From the NCBI RefSeq assembly GCF_003992665.1, contig NZ_RZMX01000047.1, positions 1 through 50,549 on the forward strand: 50,549 nucleotides of DNA. The letters run 5' to 3'. The stretch comes from Pelagibacterium montanilacus (GTDB taxonomy: Bacteria > Pseudomonadota > Alphaproteobacteria > Rhizobiales > Devosiaceae). The translations under genes and the position numbers were made by a program. Positions 8,967 through 17,077 of the stretch are shown here, piece after piece. The notes below the pieces were generated by a model. The model saw nothing but the letters and a program-made list of their open reading frames with translations. It was not told where the DNA came from and did not search any database. The number at the start of each line of letters is the position of its first letter. Positions within the stretch are counted from its first letter, which is position 1.

Positions 8967-8989
8967 GATGTTTGAACGCGGCAGGACGA

Positions 8990-9976
8990 TCAGAAGTCGA
9001 ACTGCTCGATGTTCTCCTTGGTGAAGACCATCGGATCGCCGAGAAGGAGGATCTGCTCGTCCTCGAGCCAGCGGACATTGGCCTCGAGGCCCTCGACTTC
9101 AGGCTCGGCCTCGAAGGGCACGCCTTCGGCGACCTGCTTGGCGGCCCAGACGGTGAGGTAGCCCAGATCGGCGGGATTCCAGAGCACCGAATAGGTCATG
9201 GCGTCGGTCATGACGTAGTCCTTGACCGTGTTGGGCGAGCAAAAGCCCGTGGTCACGATCTGTCCCTGACGGCCGGCCGCTTCGACGGCCTGTCCGATGC
9301 CCGGGCAGGTGGTCGAGGCAATCCCGATGATGCCGTCGAGATCGGGGTTGCGGGTCATGGCATCGGTGGCGAACTGGAAGGCGCGCGCCGCGGTGCCGTC
9401 GGTGTGGTCGACCGAGACGATCTCGAGATCGGGATAGGTCGATTCCGCGCGCTCCTGGATCGCCGCGATCCAGGCATTGAGGCTCGCGATCGTCGGGGCG
9501 TCGGAGATGATCGCGATCTTCGCGTCCTCGCTGGTGCGCTCGACCATTTCGTCGAGGATCGTGTAGCCGAGATCCTGGTCCATGGCCTGGGCGACGTAGA
9601 ACTGGCGCTCGCTGCCGGCCGCATCGGCGTCGGACGTGATCACGTTGACGCCGGCTTCGCGGGCACTGGCGATGGCGGGCCGGAGCGTTTCCACATCGAC
9701 CGGCGAGACACCGACGACATCGACGCCCTGGCTTACGAAGCTCTCGAAGATGCGAAGCTGGTCGGCGGCGTTGGTGCTCGTGGGACCCTGCTGGATGTAG
9801 TCGACGTCGAACGCCTCGGCAGCGCGGTTGGCGCCTTCTTCCATGGCCACATAATAGGGGATGCCCTGGATCTGCGGCACGAAGGCCACGCGGGTCTGGT
9901 CCTGAGCCTGGATGGCGGTGCCGAACCCGGCGGCGACCAGCGCGATGGCACTGGCGGTAATTGTGATCTTGTTCAT
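8990..9976 (-). CDS. Sugar ABC transporter periplasmic binding protein (RbsB-type)
   Basis: 328-residue periplasmic protein. It has a Sec signal peptide (MNKITITASAIALVAAGFG...AIQA, cleavage near residue 24-25) followed by the type I periplasmic-binding fold (Peripla_BP_4): FVPQIQGIPYYVAMEEGANR, then QLRIFESFVSQGVDVVGVSPVD. Start ATG at 9976 is preceded by AGGAG/AAGGGA; a longer in-frame start would add a charged, non-signal extension. This is the extracytoplasmic receptor of the transporter; sequence by eye does not reveal the ligand. It is followed by a stable hairpin that may raise its expression. Confidence 0.92.
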   Translation of the reverse strand: MNKITITASAIALVAAGFGTAIQAQDQTRVAFVPQIQGIPYYVAMEEGANRAAEAFDVDYIQQGPTSTNAADQLRIFESFVSQGVDVVGVSPVDVETLRPAIASAREAGVNVITSDADAAGSERQFYVAQAMDQDLGYTILDEMVERTSEDAKIAIISDAPTIASLNAWIAAIQERAESTYPDLEIVSVDHTDGTAARAFQFATDAMTRNPDLDGIIGIASTTCPGIGQAVEAAGRQGQIVTTGFCSPNTVKDYVMTDAMTYSVLWNPADLGYLTVWAAKQVAEGVPFEAEPEVEGLEANVRWLEDEQILLLGDPMVFTKENIEQFDF

Positions 9977-10032
9977 GAGTGTTCCCTTCTCCTTTTTGCG
10001 GATGGGTCGGGTCATCCGCGAACCCTGCGCCG

Positions 10033-10785
10033 TCACGATGCGGCGGCGCGCACCTCATGGGCTCCGGTAATCAGCCCGATGATTTCCTGGGGATCGGTCT
10101 TGGCGGTCTCGCGCACCGTGATGCAGCGCCCGTGGCGCATGACCGAGATACGGTCGGAGACCTCGAAGACGTCCTGAATGTTGTGCGAGATCAGGACCAC
10201 CGATTTGCCCTGCTCGCGAAGCGCCTTGATGAACGAGAGCACCTTGCGCACTTCGGCGACCGCGAGAGCGGCGGTGGGCTCGTCCATGATGATGAGATTG
10301 GCGTCCATATTGAGCGCGCGTGCGATCGCGATGCCCTGGCGCTGGCCGCCCGACATCGATTCGACCCAGGAATCGATGCTGGGCACGTGGACGTCGAGCT
10401 CCTTGAGGAGCTTGCCGGTCTTGGCGCGCATGGACTGGCGGTCAAGAAACGGGATGCCGAGAAACGGCTTTTTGATCTCGCGGCCCAGAAAAATGTTGTC
10501 CACGACCGTCATCTTGCCGGCGAGCGCAAGCTCCTGGTAGATCGTTGCGATCCCGCTTTCCCAGGCCTCCTGGGGGGAGCGGAACTGCACCGTCTTGCCC
10601 ATCATCTCGATGGTGCCCTCGTCGGGGGCATGGGCGCCCGACATGGTCTTGATCAGCGTGGACTTGCCCGCGCCGTTGTCGCCGACCAGCGCCATGACTT
10701 CGCCGTGCTCGACCGCGAAGTCGACCGTGTCGAGCGCGGTCAGTCCACCGAAGCGCTTAACGATACCGGTCATCTTGAACATCAT
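10033..10785 (-). CDS. Sugar ABC transporter ATP-binding protein, single domain
   Basis: 250-residue ATPase with every ABC motif: Walker A GDNGAGKST (35-43), Q-loop in IYQELAL (82-88), signature MSGGQRQG (144-151), Walker B LIIMDEP (164-170) and switch H201. CUT2-class ATPases are usually tandem double-domain proteins of about 500 residues; this one has a single domain, as in the FrcA type, so two copies would serve the permease heterodimer. The start is ATG 10785 (MMFKMTGIVKRFGG) behind AGGAGG. It is 35 bp downstream of the LacI-PfkB fusion gene. Confidence 0.92.
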   Translation of the reverse strand: MMFKMTGIVKRFGGLTALDTVDFAVEHGEVMALVGDNGAGKSTLIKTMSGAHAPDEGTIEMMGKTVQFRSPQEAWESGIATIYQELALAGKMTVVDNIFLGREIKKPFLGIPFLDRQSMRAKTGKLLKELDVHVPSIDSWVESMSGGQRQGIAIARALNMDANLIIMDEPTAALAVAEVRKVLSFIKALREQGKSVVLISHNIQDVFEVSDRISVMRHGRCITVRETAKTDPQEIIGLITGAHEVRAAAS

Positions 10786-10820
10786 GGTCAGATCCTCCTC
10801 GGGGCCTTGGGCGTGTGCAT

Positions 10821-12011
10821 TCAGGACACCCGTTGCAAATGTGATGGCGAGAGCGCGGCGACGAGATCCTCGTGGGAGGCCGTCAACCCCTGCGCGCCTT
10901 CGACGGTTACGGTGAGACTGCCGGCCGCCGCGGCGTAGGATGCGGCCTCGTGCAGGCCTGCCCCGTTGAGCCAGTAGGCGAGAAAGACACCTGCGAAGGT
11001 GTCACCGGCCCCGGTCGCATCGACCGGCATCACGGGAAGGGCGGGCACCCGCAACGGCGCCGCGCCATCCCCGGGAAACACCACGGCCCCCTGGGCGCCG
11101 AGGGTGAGAACGAAGGTGCCCCGGCGCTCGAGCCTGGCGAGCCGGTCGGCCACCGCGCCGATCAGGTCACCGCCCGATTCCCGGATGTCGAAGACCTCGC
11201 GAACGATCAGGTCGTTGGCAAAGATCAGGTCGAGCTGCCCGAGCATCGAGACGAACCCGTCCTCGGTCCGGGCGCTGCGCGGCAGGCCCGCGGCATGGAG
11301 CGTCACTTTCCAGCCGGCGCTGCGGAAGCGCTCGATCGATCCGCGCATCTGGTCGAGGTGATAGCCCTCGATGTGCAGGCAGGAGGGACGTCCGACCGGG
11401 CCCATATCGTAATGGGCGGCCATGTCCATTTCCGAGAGCTCGAACGGCTCGTTGATGATCGTGCGGCTGCCATTGGGCTCGATGATGACGATACAGCGCG
11501 AAAGCCGGTTGTTGGCCGGCTGCCGGATGGGAATGGCGCGGACGGACTTCTGCTCGAGTTCGGCTATGGCCCAGTCGCTGTCCGGGTCATCCCCGAGCGC
11601 GGTGGCCAGTTCCACATCCAGCGCATGGGCTCCGCCCGCGCCGATGCCGGCAGCGGCCACCGCAACGTTGGCGGCCGGACCGCCGAGGGCCTTTTCGATG
11701 TGATTGGCCGTCGCGCGATCGTCACGATGGGGCAGCACGTCGATGCTGCACATGTAATCTACGCTCACATAGCCCACGACCACGAGGCGCGGCAGCGAGG
11801 AGCGGTCCTGCGCCATGGCCGGGGCATTGGCGCTCGAGAGCGAGCGGGCGATGGTGCTGCGGCGATAAGCGAGGCGACGCACGGCCTCGTCGATCTTCTG
11901 CTTGGTGGCTGGGCGCAGATTGGCGGTGCCGTTGAGATAGTTCGAGACCGTGCCCAGGGATACCCCTGCCGCATCGGCCACATCGGCAATCGTCGGTCGT
12001 TTCCGCGTCAT
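10821..12011 (-). CDS. LacI-type HTH fused to a PfkB-family sugar kinase
   Basis: 396 residues. Residues about 5-55 are a LacI-family DNA-binding head: TIADVADAAGVSLGTVSNYL and a hinge-like RRLAYRRSTIARSLSS. Instead of the usual periplasmic-binding-like effector domain, residues about 70-390 are a complete PfkB kinase: LVVVGYVSVDYMC, substrate motif GGPAANVAVAAAGIG, and VDATGAGDTFAG with catalytic D337. No core motif is missing, so kinase activity is plausible. It is the first gene of the operon and has perfect LacI-type palindromes just upstream, so autoregulation by an enzyme that binds the pathway sugar is the natural reading. I chose ATG 12011; an alternative GTG at 12023 adds four residues. 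Function of the fusion is inference. Confidence 0.88.
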   Translation of the reverse strand: MTRKRPTIADVADAAGVSLGTVSNYLNGTANLRPATKQKIDEAVRRLAYRRSTIARSLSSANAPAMAQDRSSLPRLVVVGYVSVDYMCSIDVLPHRDDRATANHIEKALGGPAANVAVAAAGIGAGGAHALDVELATALGDDPDSDWAIAELEQKSVRAIPIRQPANNRLSRCIVIIEPNGSRTIINEPFELSEMDMAAHYDMGPVGRPSCLHIEGYHLDQMRGSIERFRSAGWKVTLHAAGLPRSARTEDGFVSMLGQLDLIFANDLIVREVFDIRESGGDLIGAVADRLARLERRGTFVLTLGAQGAVVFPGDGAAPLRVPALPVMPVDATGAGDTFAGVFLAYWLNGAGLHEAASYAAAAGSLTVTVEGAQGLTASHEDLVAALSPSHLQRVS

Positions 12012-12023
12012 CGAACCCACCAC

Positions 12024-12041
12024 AATTGAAGCGCTTCAATT
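12024..12041. promoter_or_regulatory. LacI-type operator, proximal
   Basis: AATTGAAGCGCTTCAATT is a perfect 18-bp palindrome whose centre, TTGAAGCGCTTCAA, has the CG-centred form typical of LacI-family operators. It ends 12 bp before the ATG of the LacI-HTH/kinase fusion gene, where a bound protein would block transcription. Autoregulation is inferred. Confidence 0.8.
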
Positions 12042-12117
12042 AATGCAGGCGGAACTTGGGTATTTCAACCGTGAAAATGCAGTTCAGACGAAGAATCTGT
12101 CATAATTTCTGGCGAGC

Positions 12118-12138
12118 GAATTGAAATTTTTTCAATTC
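12118..12138. promoter_or_regulatory. LacI-type operator, distal
   Basis: Arms GAATTGAA (12118-12125) and TTCAATTC (12131-12138) form an inverted repeat with the same half-site (AATTGAA) as the proximal operator, but with a 5-nt AT centre rather than the 4-nt GCGC. The two centres are about 95 bp apart, near nine helical turns, so looping is possible. Confidence 0.6.
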
Positions 12139-12201
12139 AGCGCGGCTAAGACCATGGCCCCGACCATTCGGGCCGCTCGCCCAGCCACACCCCCGCACCA
12201 T

Positions 12202-12232
12202 GAAAAAGGGCGCGTCCGGGAAGGACGCGCCC
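12202..12232 (-). terminator. Rho-independent terminator of the OmpA-like gene
   Basis: GGGCGCGTCC (12208-12217) and GGACGCGCCC (12223-12232) form a perfect 10-bp stem with a 5-nt loop. Read on the minus strand it is followed directly by TTTTT (complement of 12203-12207). It lies 30 bp past the OmpA-like stop codon and insulates the sugar operon from read-through. Confidence 0.85.
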
Positions 12233-12262
12233 ATTGAAGCAGCGGTGTTGACACCCGTGAGG

Positions 12263-12931
12263 TCAGGAGCGGATCGGGATGATCTGGATTTCGACGCGGC
12301 GGTTCTGGGAGCGTCCGTCCTCGGTGGCGTTCGAGGCGATGGGCTGGTTGGGCCCACGGCCTTCCACAAAGAAGCGGCGGGAATCGACGCCGTTCTGCGC
12401 GAGGTTGCGGGCAACGGCATTGGCCCGCTGCTGGGACAGCGTCATGTTGTAGCCCTGGCTGCCGGTGGAATCGGTATGGCCGATGATGTCGACAACGGTC
12501 TGGTTGTAGTTCTGGAGCACCAGCGCCACCGACCGCAGCACGCCCTGGAACTGGGGCTGGATGTCGGACTGGTTGACCCCGAAGGTGACGTTCGACGGCA
12601 TGTTGAGCTGGATCTGGTCGCCCACGCGGGTAACAGAAACGCCGGTGCCCTGGAGCTGCGCGCGCAGCTCGGCTTCCTGCTGGTCCATGTAATTGCCCAC
12701 AGCGCCGCCTGCGAGTGCGCCGATACCGGCGCCGATCAGGGCGCCGACGCGCGCGTCGCCGCCGGTCGCGGCACCAAGGATGGCACCGCCTACGGCACCG
12801 CCGCCCGCCCCGATCAGGGCGCCGCCCGCGGTGCGGGACAGCTGGGACTGGCCGGTGAAGGGATCAGTGGTCGTACAGCCTGCCAGCGCGAGCGCTGCGA
12901 CAAACGGAATGGCCAGGGCCTTGGTTTTCAT
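12263..12931 (-). CDS. OmpA-family lipoprotein (YiaD-like)
   Basis: 222-residue outer-membrane lipoprotein that would bind peptidoglycan. The N-terminus has a lipoprotein signal with lipobox LAGC (C19). Residues about 37-82 are a glycine-zipper segment (GGALIGAGGGAVGGAILG and GALIGAGIGALAGGAVG). Residues about 105-220 are an OmpA C-terminal domain with IIGHTDSTGSQGYNMTLSQQ and SQNRRVEIQI, the diaminopimelate-binding pattern. It is monocistronic with its own terminator. Such proteins support envelope integrity; the position between a sugar operon and hemA gives no further clue. Confidence 0.9.
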   Translation of the reverse strand: MKTKALAIPFVAALALAGCTTTDPFTGQSQLSRTAGGALIGAGGGAVGGAILGAATGGDARVGALIGAGIGALAGGAVGNYMDQQEAELRAQLQGTGVSVTRVGDQIQLNMPSNVTFGVNQSDIQPQFQGVLRSVALVLQNYNQTVVDIIGHTDSTGSQGYNMTLSQQRANAVARNLAQNGVDSRRFFVEGRGPNQPIASNATEDGRSQNRRVEIQIIPIRS

Positions 12932-13403
12932 GATGGGTCTCGCCTCAACAGCAAAAGAACGGTTCCAAAATCGTATCCGAACCCAATGCGGCAGAAAAGT
13001 GTTGCCGCCCCCCCCGTATCGGGGGAGACCCCATTTTTCTCCCGCGACGCTGCAAGAGGGCCACGCAGCCTCAATCCTGTGATAAATTTCTCGCGTCCAC
13101 CTGAGCGGATGGACTTTGCGTTAGGGCGGGAACACCCATGACGAACCAGCGTCATTGCGTCGCTCTGGAACTCGATGCCGATCGGCGCTAAATAACGCGC
13201 GTGCAGGGACTTGCCCGGATGCCAGCCGTCACTTAGCCTTGAGGGCAGCTCCGGCGCGACATGTGTTCTGGATCAATTGACCGCGCGCGCGTGCGCGGTA
13301 GGAGAAAGCGGCACGCCAGAGGCGACTTCGGCGGCGCATATGGACGATACTAAGGCGGACCGGAGGACCCGTTCCTCAAGCTTCCGCTCAAGGAGCTGGC
13401 CTC
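12932..13403. other. 472-bp divergent intergenic region, no gene seen
   Basis: This region holds the promoters of the OmpA-like gene (minus) and hemA (plus). I see no convincing reading frame, tRNA or riboswitch. The only clear structure is a C-run/G-run hairpin, CCCCCGTATCGGGGG at 13011-13025, about 80 bp upstream of the OmpA-like start. No obvious FNR-type or FixK-type box was found in front of hemA by eye. Confidence 0.5.
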
Positions 13404-14684
13404 ATGGACTATCGCGGCATCTTCGAGGATGCGATCGACGCCCTTCGCGTGGAAAAGCGCTATCGCGTCTTTGCCGATCTCGAGCGCAAGGCGGGCGATT
13501 TCCCGCGCGCCGTATTCCGCGACAGCTCCGACAATGCCCGCGAGATCACCATATGGTGCTCGAACGACTATCTGGGCATGGGCCAGCATCCGGTCGTGAT
13601 CGAAGCCATGCAGCAGACCGCCGGCCGGCTCGGCGCGGGCGCCGGGGGCACCCGCAACATTTCGGGCACCAACCGCCCACTTGTGGAACTCGAACGCTCG
13701 CTGGCCGATCTGCACCGCAAGGAAGCCGCGCTTGTCTTCACGTCGGGGTTCGTCTCCAACGAGGCGACGATTTCGACCGTGGCCCGGCTGATCCCCGATT
13801 GCCTCATTTTGTCGGACCAGCTCAACCACGCCTCGATGATCGCCGGCGTGCGCCAGTCGGGCATGGAAAAGAAGATTTTCCGGCACAACGATCTCAAGCA
13901 TTTGCGCGAGCTGCTGTCGGCAGCCGGCAAGCAGCGCCCCAAGATGATCGTCTTTGAATCGGTCTATTCTATGGATGGCGACGTCGCCCCGGTCGCCGCG
14001 ATCGCCGATCTGGCCGAGGAGTTCAACGCGCTCACCTATATCGACGAAGTGCACGCGGTCGGCATGTACGGTCCGCGCGGCGGCGGAATCTGCGAGCGCG
14101 ACGGCCTGATGGACCGGATCGATATCATAGAGGGCACTCTCGCCAAGGGCTTTGGCACAATGGGGGGCTACATCACCGCCAACGCCGCGATCGTGGACGC
14201 CGTGCGCTCCTATGCACCCGAGTTCATCTTCACCACCGCCCTGCCCCCAGCCCTCTGCGCGGCGGCGCGCGCGTCGATCGAGCACCTCAAGGGCTCAATC
14301 AGCGAGCGGCAGGCCCATCAGCGCCAGGCAGCGCGCACCAAGCGCGTGCTCGCCGAAGCGGGGTTGCCGGTCATGCCCACCGAAACCCATATCGTGCCGC
14401 TGATCGTGGGCGATGCGCGCCTGTGCAAGGCGGCATCGGACATGCTGATGGACCGCCACAACATCTATATCCAGCCCATCAACTATCCCACGGTGCCCAA
14501 GGGCACCGAGCGGTTGCGCATCACCCCCACGCCCTACCACACCGACGACATGGTGGCCGAACTCTGCGATGCGCTGATCTCGGTCTGGCAGGTTCTCGAC
14601 CTGCCGCGCGATTTCGACATGTCGCGCCTGCTCGAGAACAAGCTGATCGCGGGCGATCTCACCCTGCCCACGGTCGGCGGATAA
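13404..14684 (+). CDS. hemA: 5-aminolevulinate synthase
   Basis: 426-residue PLP enzyme that condenses glycine and succinyl-CoA to 5-aminolevulinate, the first step of haem synthesis in Alphaproteobacteria (C4 pathway). It is collinear with the family: [13 protein letters not shown] (51-63), [14 protein letters not shown] (77-90), the PLP-binding [10 protein letters not shown] (184-193), [12 protein letters not shown] (212-223), and [14 protein letters not shown], where K248 is the expected Schiff-base lysine, the same number as in the well-studied Rhodobacter enzyme. ATG at 13404 follows AAGGAGCTGG. Length and motifs are complete, so it should be active. Confidence 0.97.
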   Translation: MDYRGIFEDAIDALRVEKRYRVFADLERKAGDFPRAVFRDSSDNAREITIWCSNDYLGMGQHPVVIEAMQQTAGRLGAGAGGTRNISGTNRPLVELERSLADLHRKEAALVFTSGFVSNEATISTVARLIPDCLILSDQLNHASMIAGVRQSGMEKKIFRHNDLKHLRELLSAAGKQRPKMIVFESVYSMDGDVAPVAAIADLAEEFNALTYIDEVHAVGMYGPRGGGICERDGLMDRIDIIEGTLAKGFGTMGGYITANAAIVDAVRSYAPEFIFTTALPPALCAAARASIEHLKGSISERQAHQRQAARTKRVLAEAGLPVMPTETHIVPLIVGDARLCKAASDMLMDRHNIYIQPINYPTVPKGTERLRITPTPYHTDDMVAELCDALISVWQVLDLPRDFDMSRLLENKLIAGDLTLPTVGG

Positions 14685-14708
14685 AGATCAGCCCCCGGGG
14701 GGCGCGCC

Positions 14709-15530
14709 ATGATGCGTGCAGTGCTCCTGTTGATCCTGGCCATCACCTGCGCAAACGCTGCGCGGGCGGAGACGCTTTGCACGCTGGTTACCGATGCACG
14801 CACAGGTGCGGTGGTGATCGAGGAGGGCGCCTGCGCCATGCGGGTCACCCCCGCGTCCACCTTCAAGGTGCCGCTCGCGGTGATGGGGTTCGATTCGGGC
14901 GTTCTCTCCAGCCCCGACGCTCCGGCTCTCTCCCCGCGCCCCGGCGATCCCGACTGGGGCGGCGCGCCGTGGCGGGCGGAAGCCGACCCCGCGCACTGGA
15001 TGGCCCATTCGGTGGTCTGGTATTCGCGCCGCATTGCCGAAGCGCTCGGCGCCGAACGGCTGAGCGGACATGCCCTGGCCTACGGCTTTGGCAATGGCGA
15101 TTTTTCCGGAGATCGAGGCGAGGATAACGGGCTCGATCGTGCCTGGATCGCCTCCTCGCTGCTCGTGTCGCCAAAAGAGCAGGCCGCCTTTCTCCACGCG
15201 CTTCTCGGACGCGCACTGCCCGCCAGTGCCGAGGCCCATGCCCACACCGTCTCGATCATCACCCGGCACCCCCAGGCCGAAGGCTGGACGCTTGCGGGCA
15301 AGACCGGCTCGGCCTACCCGCGGCGGGCCGACACGAGCTTTGACCGCGATCATGGCTGGGGCTGGTATGCGGGCTGGGCAGAACAGGACGGCGCGCCGCG
15401 CTATATCGTGGTCCGCCTCGCACAGGCTGCCGGCGCCGGACTTCCCTCGGGCGGCCAGCATGTGCGCGATACCGTCTTTGCAGACTGGCCCGCCATCGCG
15501 GCCCGGCTGGCGGGTGGTGGCGCTCAATGA
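14709..15530 (+). CDS. Class D (OXA-type) serine beta-lactamase
   Basis: 273-residue periplasmic enzyme with a signal peptide (cleavage near ARA-ET, residue 20). The class D motifs are in order: STFK at 50-53 (nucleophile S50, carbamylated K53), SVVW (the S-x-V motif), FGN within AYGFGNGDFSG (a variant of Y-G-N), the tryptophan segment LDRAWIASSLLVSPKEQ, and KTGS. Activity against beta-lactams is therefore likely; the spectrum cannot be predicted. It starts 24 bp after hemA and overlaps the next small gene by 4 bp (ATGA). A second in-frame ATG at 14712 is an equally good start. There is no sign of a mobile element nearby, so it looks intrinsic. Confidence 0.9.
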   Translation: MMRAVLLLILAITCANAARAETLCTLVTDARTGAVVIEEGACAMRVTPASTFKVPLAVMGFDSGVLSSPDAPALSPRPGDPDWGGAPWRAEADPAHWMAHSVVWYSRRIAEALGAERLSGHALAYGFGNGDFSGDRGEDNGLDRAWIASSLLVSPKEQAAFLHALLGRALPASAEAHAHTVSIITRHPQAEGWTLAGKTGSAYPRRADTSFDRDHGWGWYAGWAEQDGAPRYIVVRLAQAAGAGLPSGGQHVRDTVFADWPAIAARLAGGGAQ

Positions 15531-15898
15531 GCCCGCACATCGCCGCCGCGATACGCCTGCACCTGCGCGCATGGGTCGTCCTGCTGGTTCTGCTTGCCGG
15601 GGTCGGCACCGCGTTGGCCTCGGGCTATCCCCAGGGCATCGGCGGCCCGGCCGGTGCGCCGTCGCTGACCACGGTCCATGATCGGCCCGATGCTGTGCTC
15701 CCCGACCATGGCGGATCCATCGGCACGCGGATGGTGGCCATTGGCCCGGACGATACCGACGCGCCGCCTGCCACGCTTTCCAGCGCCACCCACTCGCCCC
15801 TCCCGGCCACGCGCCGGACCGGCGACCATGTCCCGCCTGCGCTCGCGGGCGCGGCAGCTGAGCCCGGGCTCTGGGCCCGCGCACCCCCCGCTTCCTGA
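15527..15898 (+). CDS. Hypothetical small exported protein
   Basis: 123 residues, not recognised. The start overlaps the beta-lactamase stop by 4 bp (ATGA), which suggests coupling. Residues about 10-32 form a signal peptide or anchor (AWVVLLVLLAGVGTALASG). The rest is rich in Pro, Ala and Gly with no motif I can name. Low complexity and high GC mean it could be a fortuitous frame, though the coupled start and signal-like N-terminus argue for a gene. If real, it is an envelope or periplasmic protein co-expressed with the beta-lactamase. Confidence 0.4.
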   Translation: MSPHIAAAIRLHLRAWVVLLVLLAGVGTALASGYPQGIGGPAGAPSLTTVHDRPDAVLPDHGGSIGTRMVAIGPDDTDAPPATLSSATHSPLPATRRTGDHVPPALAGAAAEPGLWARAPPAS

Positions 15899-16001
15899 TC
15901 GGCGCCGGCGTGGACCGGCTTCACCCTCTCAGCATTTATAGCCCCTTGGCCGCCCGCCAGAGCGCGGGGCGCGCGTGCGGGCACCGATCAGGACTTGCAT
16001 C

Positions 16002-16304
16002 ATGGACGAACAGGACGTTCCCCTCTGGACCGCTTTCCGGTCCTATCTTCGTACACCCCGGTTTACGCCCGAAGACAAGAAACCGCCGGTGAAGGCCACA
16101 TTGTGCGCCCTGCCGGTTGCAAGCTTTCTCAGCATCAACGTCTGGGTGCTCGCCTTCGCCTTCGCCGCGGTGATCTTCACCGGCCTGCACATGCCAGATA
16201 TCCTGGGCTGGGCGCTGGGCCTGATCTTCGCAGTGCCCTGCGCGGCCATGACCTGGGCGATCTTTATCCGATGCATCGAAGTCGAGGCCAGCGTCGCCAA
16301 CTGA
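16002..16304 (+). CDS. Small two-helix membrane protein, unknown function
   Basis: 100 residues, not recognised. The N-terminus (MDEQDVPLWTAFRSYLRTPR) is soluble and charged. Two hydrophobic segments follow at about 43-64 and 68-90, and the C-terminus is short and cytosolic. ATG 16002 is chosen for AGGA 9 nt upstream; an in-frame GTG at 15975 lacks a better site. It stands alone between the beta-lactamase pair and the convergent regulator gene, separated from the latter by strong hairpins. Confidence 0.6.
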   Translation: MDEQDVPLWTAFRSYLRTPRFTPEDKKPPVKATLCALPVASFLSINVWVLAFAFAAVIFTGLHMPDILGWALGLIFAVPCAAMTWAIFIRCIEVEASVAN

Positions 16305-16407
16305 CCACCGCCCGTTGCCGCTGCCCGATATCGATCAGGCAGCGGCGCGGCTTCGGGCAGCTTGCCCGTCCGTGGCCAGAACCTGTGGCTCGGGACTGCA
16401 GGAACTG

Positions 16408-16436
16408 ATCCTGTTCTGATTGGATCAGAACAGGAT
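16408..16436. terminator. Bidirectional hairpin between convergent genes
   Basis: ATCCTGTTCTGAT (16408-16420) and ATCAGAACAGGAT (16424-16436) make a perfect 13-bp stem with a 3-nt loop, between the membrane-protein gene and the FixJ-like gene. No T run follows. A second weaker stem, GCCGCTGCC/GGCAGCGGC, lies at 16317-16346. This could also be a dispersed palindromic repeat, which would need a genome search to show. Confidence 0.55.
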
Positions 16437-16441
16437 ATGCT

Positions 16442-17077
16442 CTAGCTCGTCAGGACGATCCGGATCAGATCGGCGGTGTTGCGCGCGCCCAGCTTTTCCA
16501 TGACCCGCGCCCGATGCACTTCGATGGTGCGTGGGGAGATGCCCAGTTCGCGCCCCGCTTCCTTGTTTGATTGACCATTGGTGATCAGTTGCAGGACCTC
16601 GCGCTCGCGCGGGGTCAATTGCTGGAAGCCGCGGATCTCGACTTCCCGCTGGCCGTGAACGGCGGCGCTGACATGGACATCCCTTTTGAGGGTATCGCGC
16701 ACCGCCTGAAGACAGCGCTCCTTGTCGACGGGTTTGACGAACACGTCGGCCGCGCCCTGGCGCATGGCCGCGACGGTGAGATCGACATTGTGGCTGTCGG
16801 CGATCATGAACACGGCGATGCCGGCGCGCAGATCCTTGATCCGCTCGAGCAGGGGCAGCATGGACTCTCCATGCACCCGGAAATTGAGAATGACCACGTC
16901 CGGGCGCCGTGCCTCGAACGAGTCGAGCAGGGGCGTTACCGCATGCGCCGTGCGCACCTGAAACCCGTCGAGCCGAAAAACCGCGGCCAGCGCGTCGCCG
17001 ATGGCAGGATCGGACTCAAGGATGTGGATCATCCGATCCCGATTGAGAAAGGCTCTGTAATAAACGTCTGTGCTCAT
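16442..17077 (-). CDS. FixJ-like response regulator with Asn at the phospho-acceptor position
   Basis: 211 residues: receiver domain about 16-130, then LuxR/FixJ helix-turn-helix about 150-211 (QLTPREREVLQLITNGQSNKE, SPRTIEVHRARVMEKLGA). The acidic pair (E21, D23) and the conserved lysine (K115, FVKPVD) are kept, but the residue expected to be the phosphorylated Asp is N65 in PDVVILNFRVHG; the codon reads AAT on the coding strand. The receiver is therefore probably not phosphorylated in the usual way, and the protein may work constitutively or through another signal. ATG 17077 has a strong GGAGG 6 nt upstream. No kinase gene is adjacent on this strand; the nearest is the hybrid kinase at 18099. 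Confidence 0.85.
   Translation of the reverse strand: MSTDVYYRAFLNRDRMIHILESDPAIGDALAAVFRLDGFQVRTAHAVTPLLDSFEARRPDVVILNFRVHGESMLPLLERIKDLRAGIAVFMIADSHNVDLTVAAMRQGAADVFVKPVDKERCLQAVRDTLKRDVHVSAAVHGQREVEIRGFQQLTPREREVLQLITNGQSNKEAGRELGISPRTIEVHRARVMEKLGARNTADLIRIVLTS

Noticed and set aside
7939-9078. In-frame upstream extension of the second permease gene (380 codons)
   Set aside because: It overlaps the first permease gene entirely, and the translation before MSTPEPRQF is Arg-rich and unlike a permease.
12063-12076. TTTCA-ACCG-TGAAA dyad as a third operator of the sugar operon
   Set aside because: The half-sites point the opposite way to the two AATTGAA operators, and the arms are only 5 bp.
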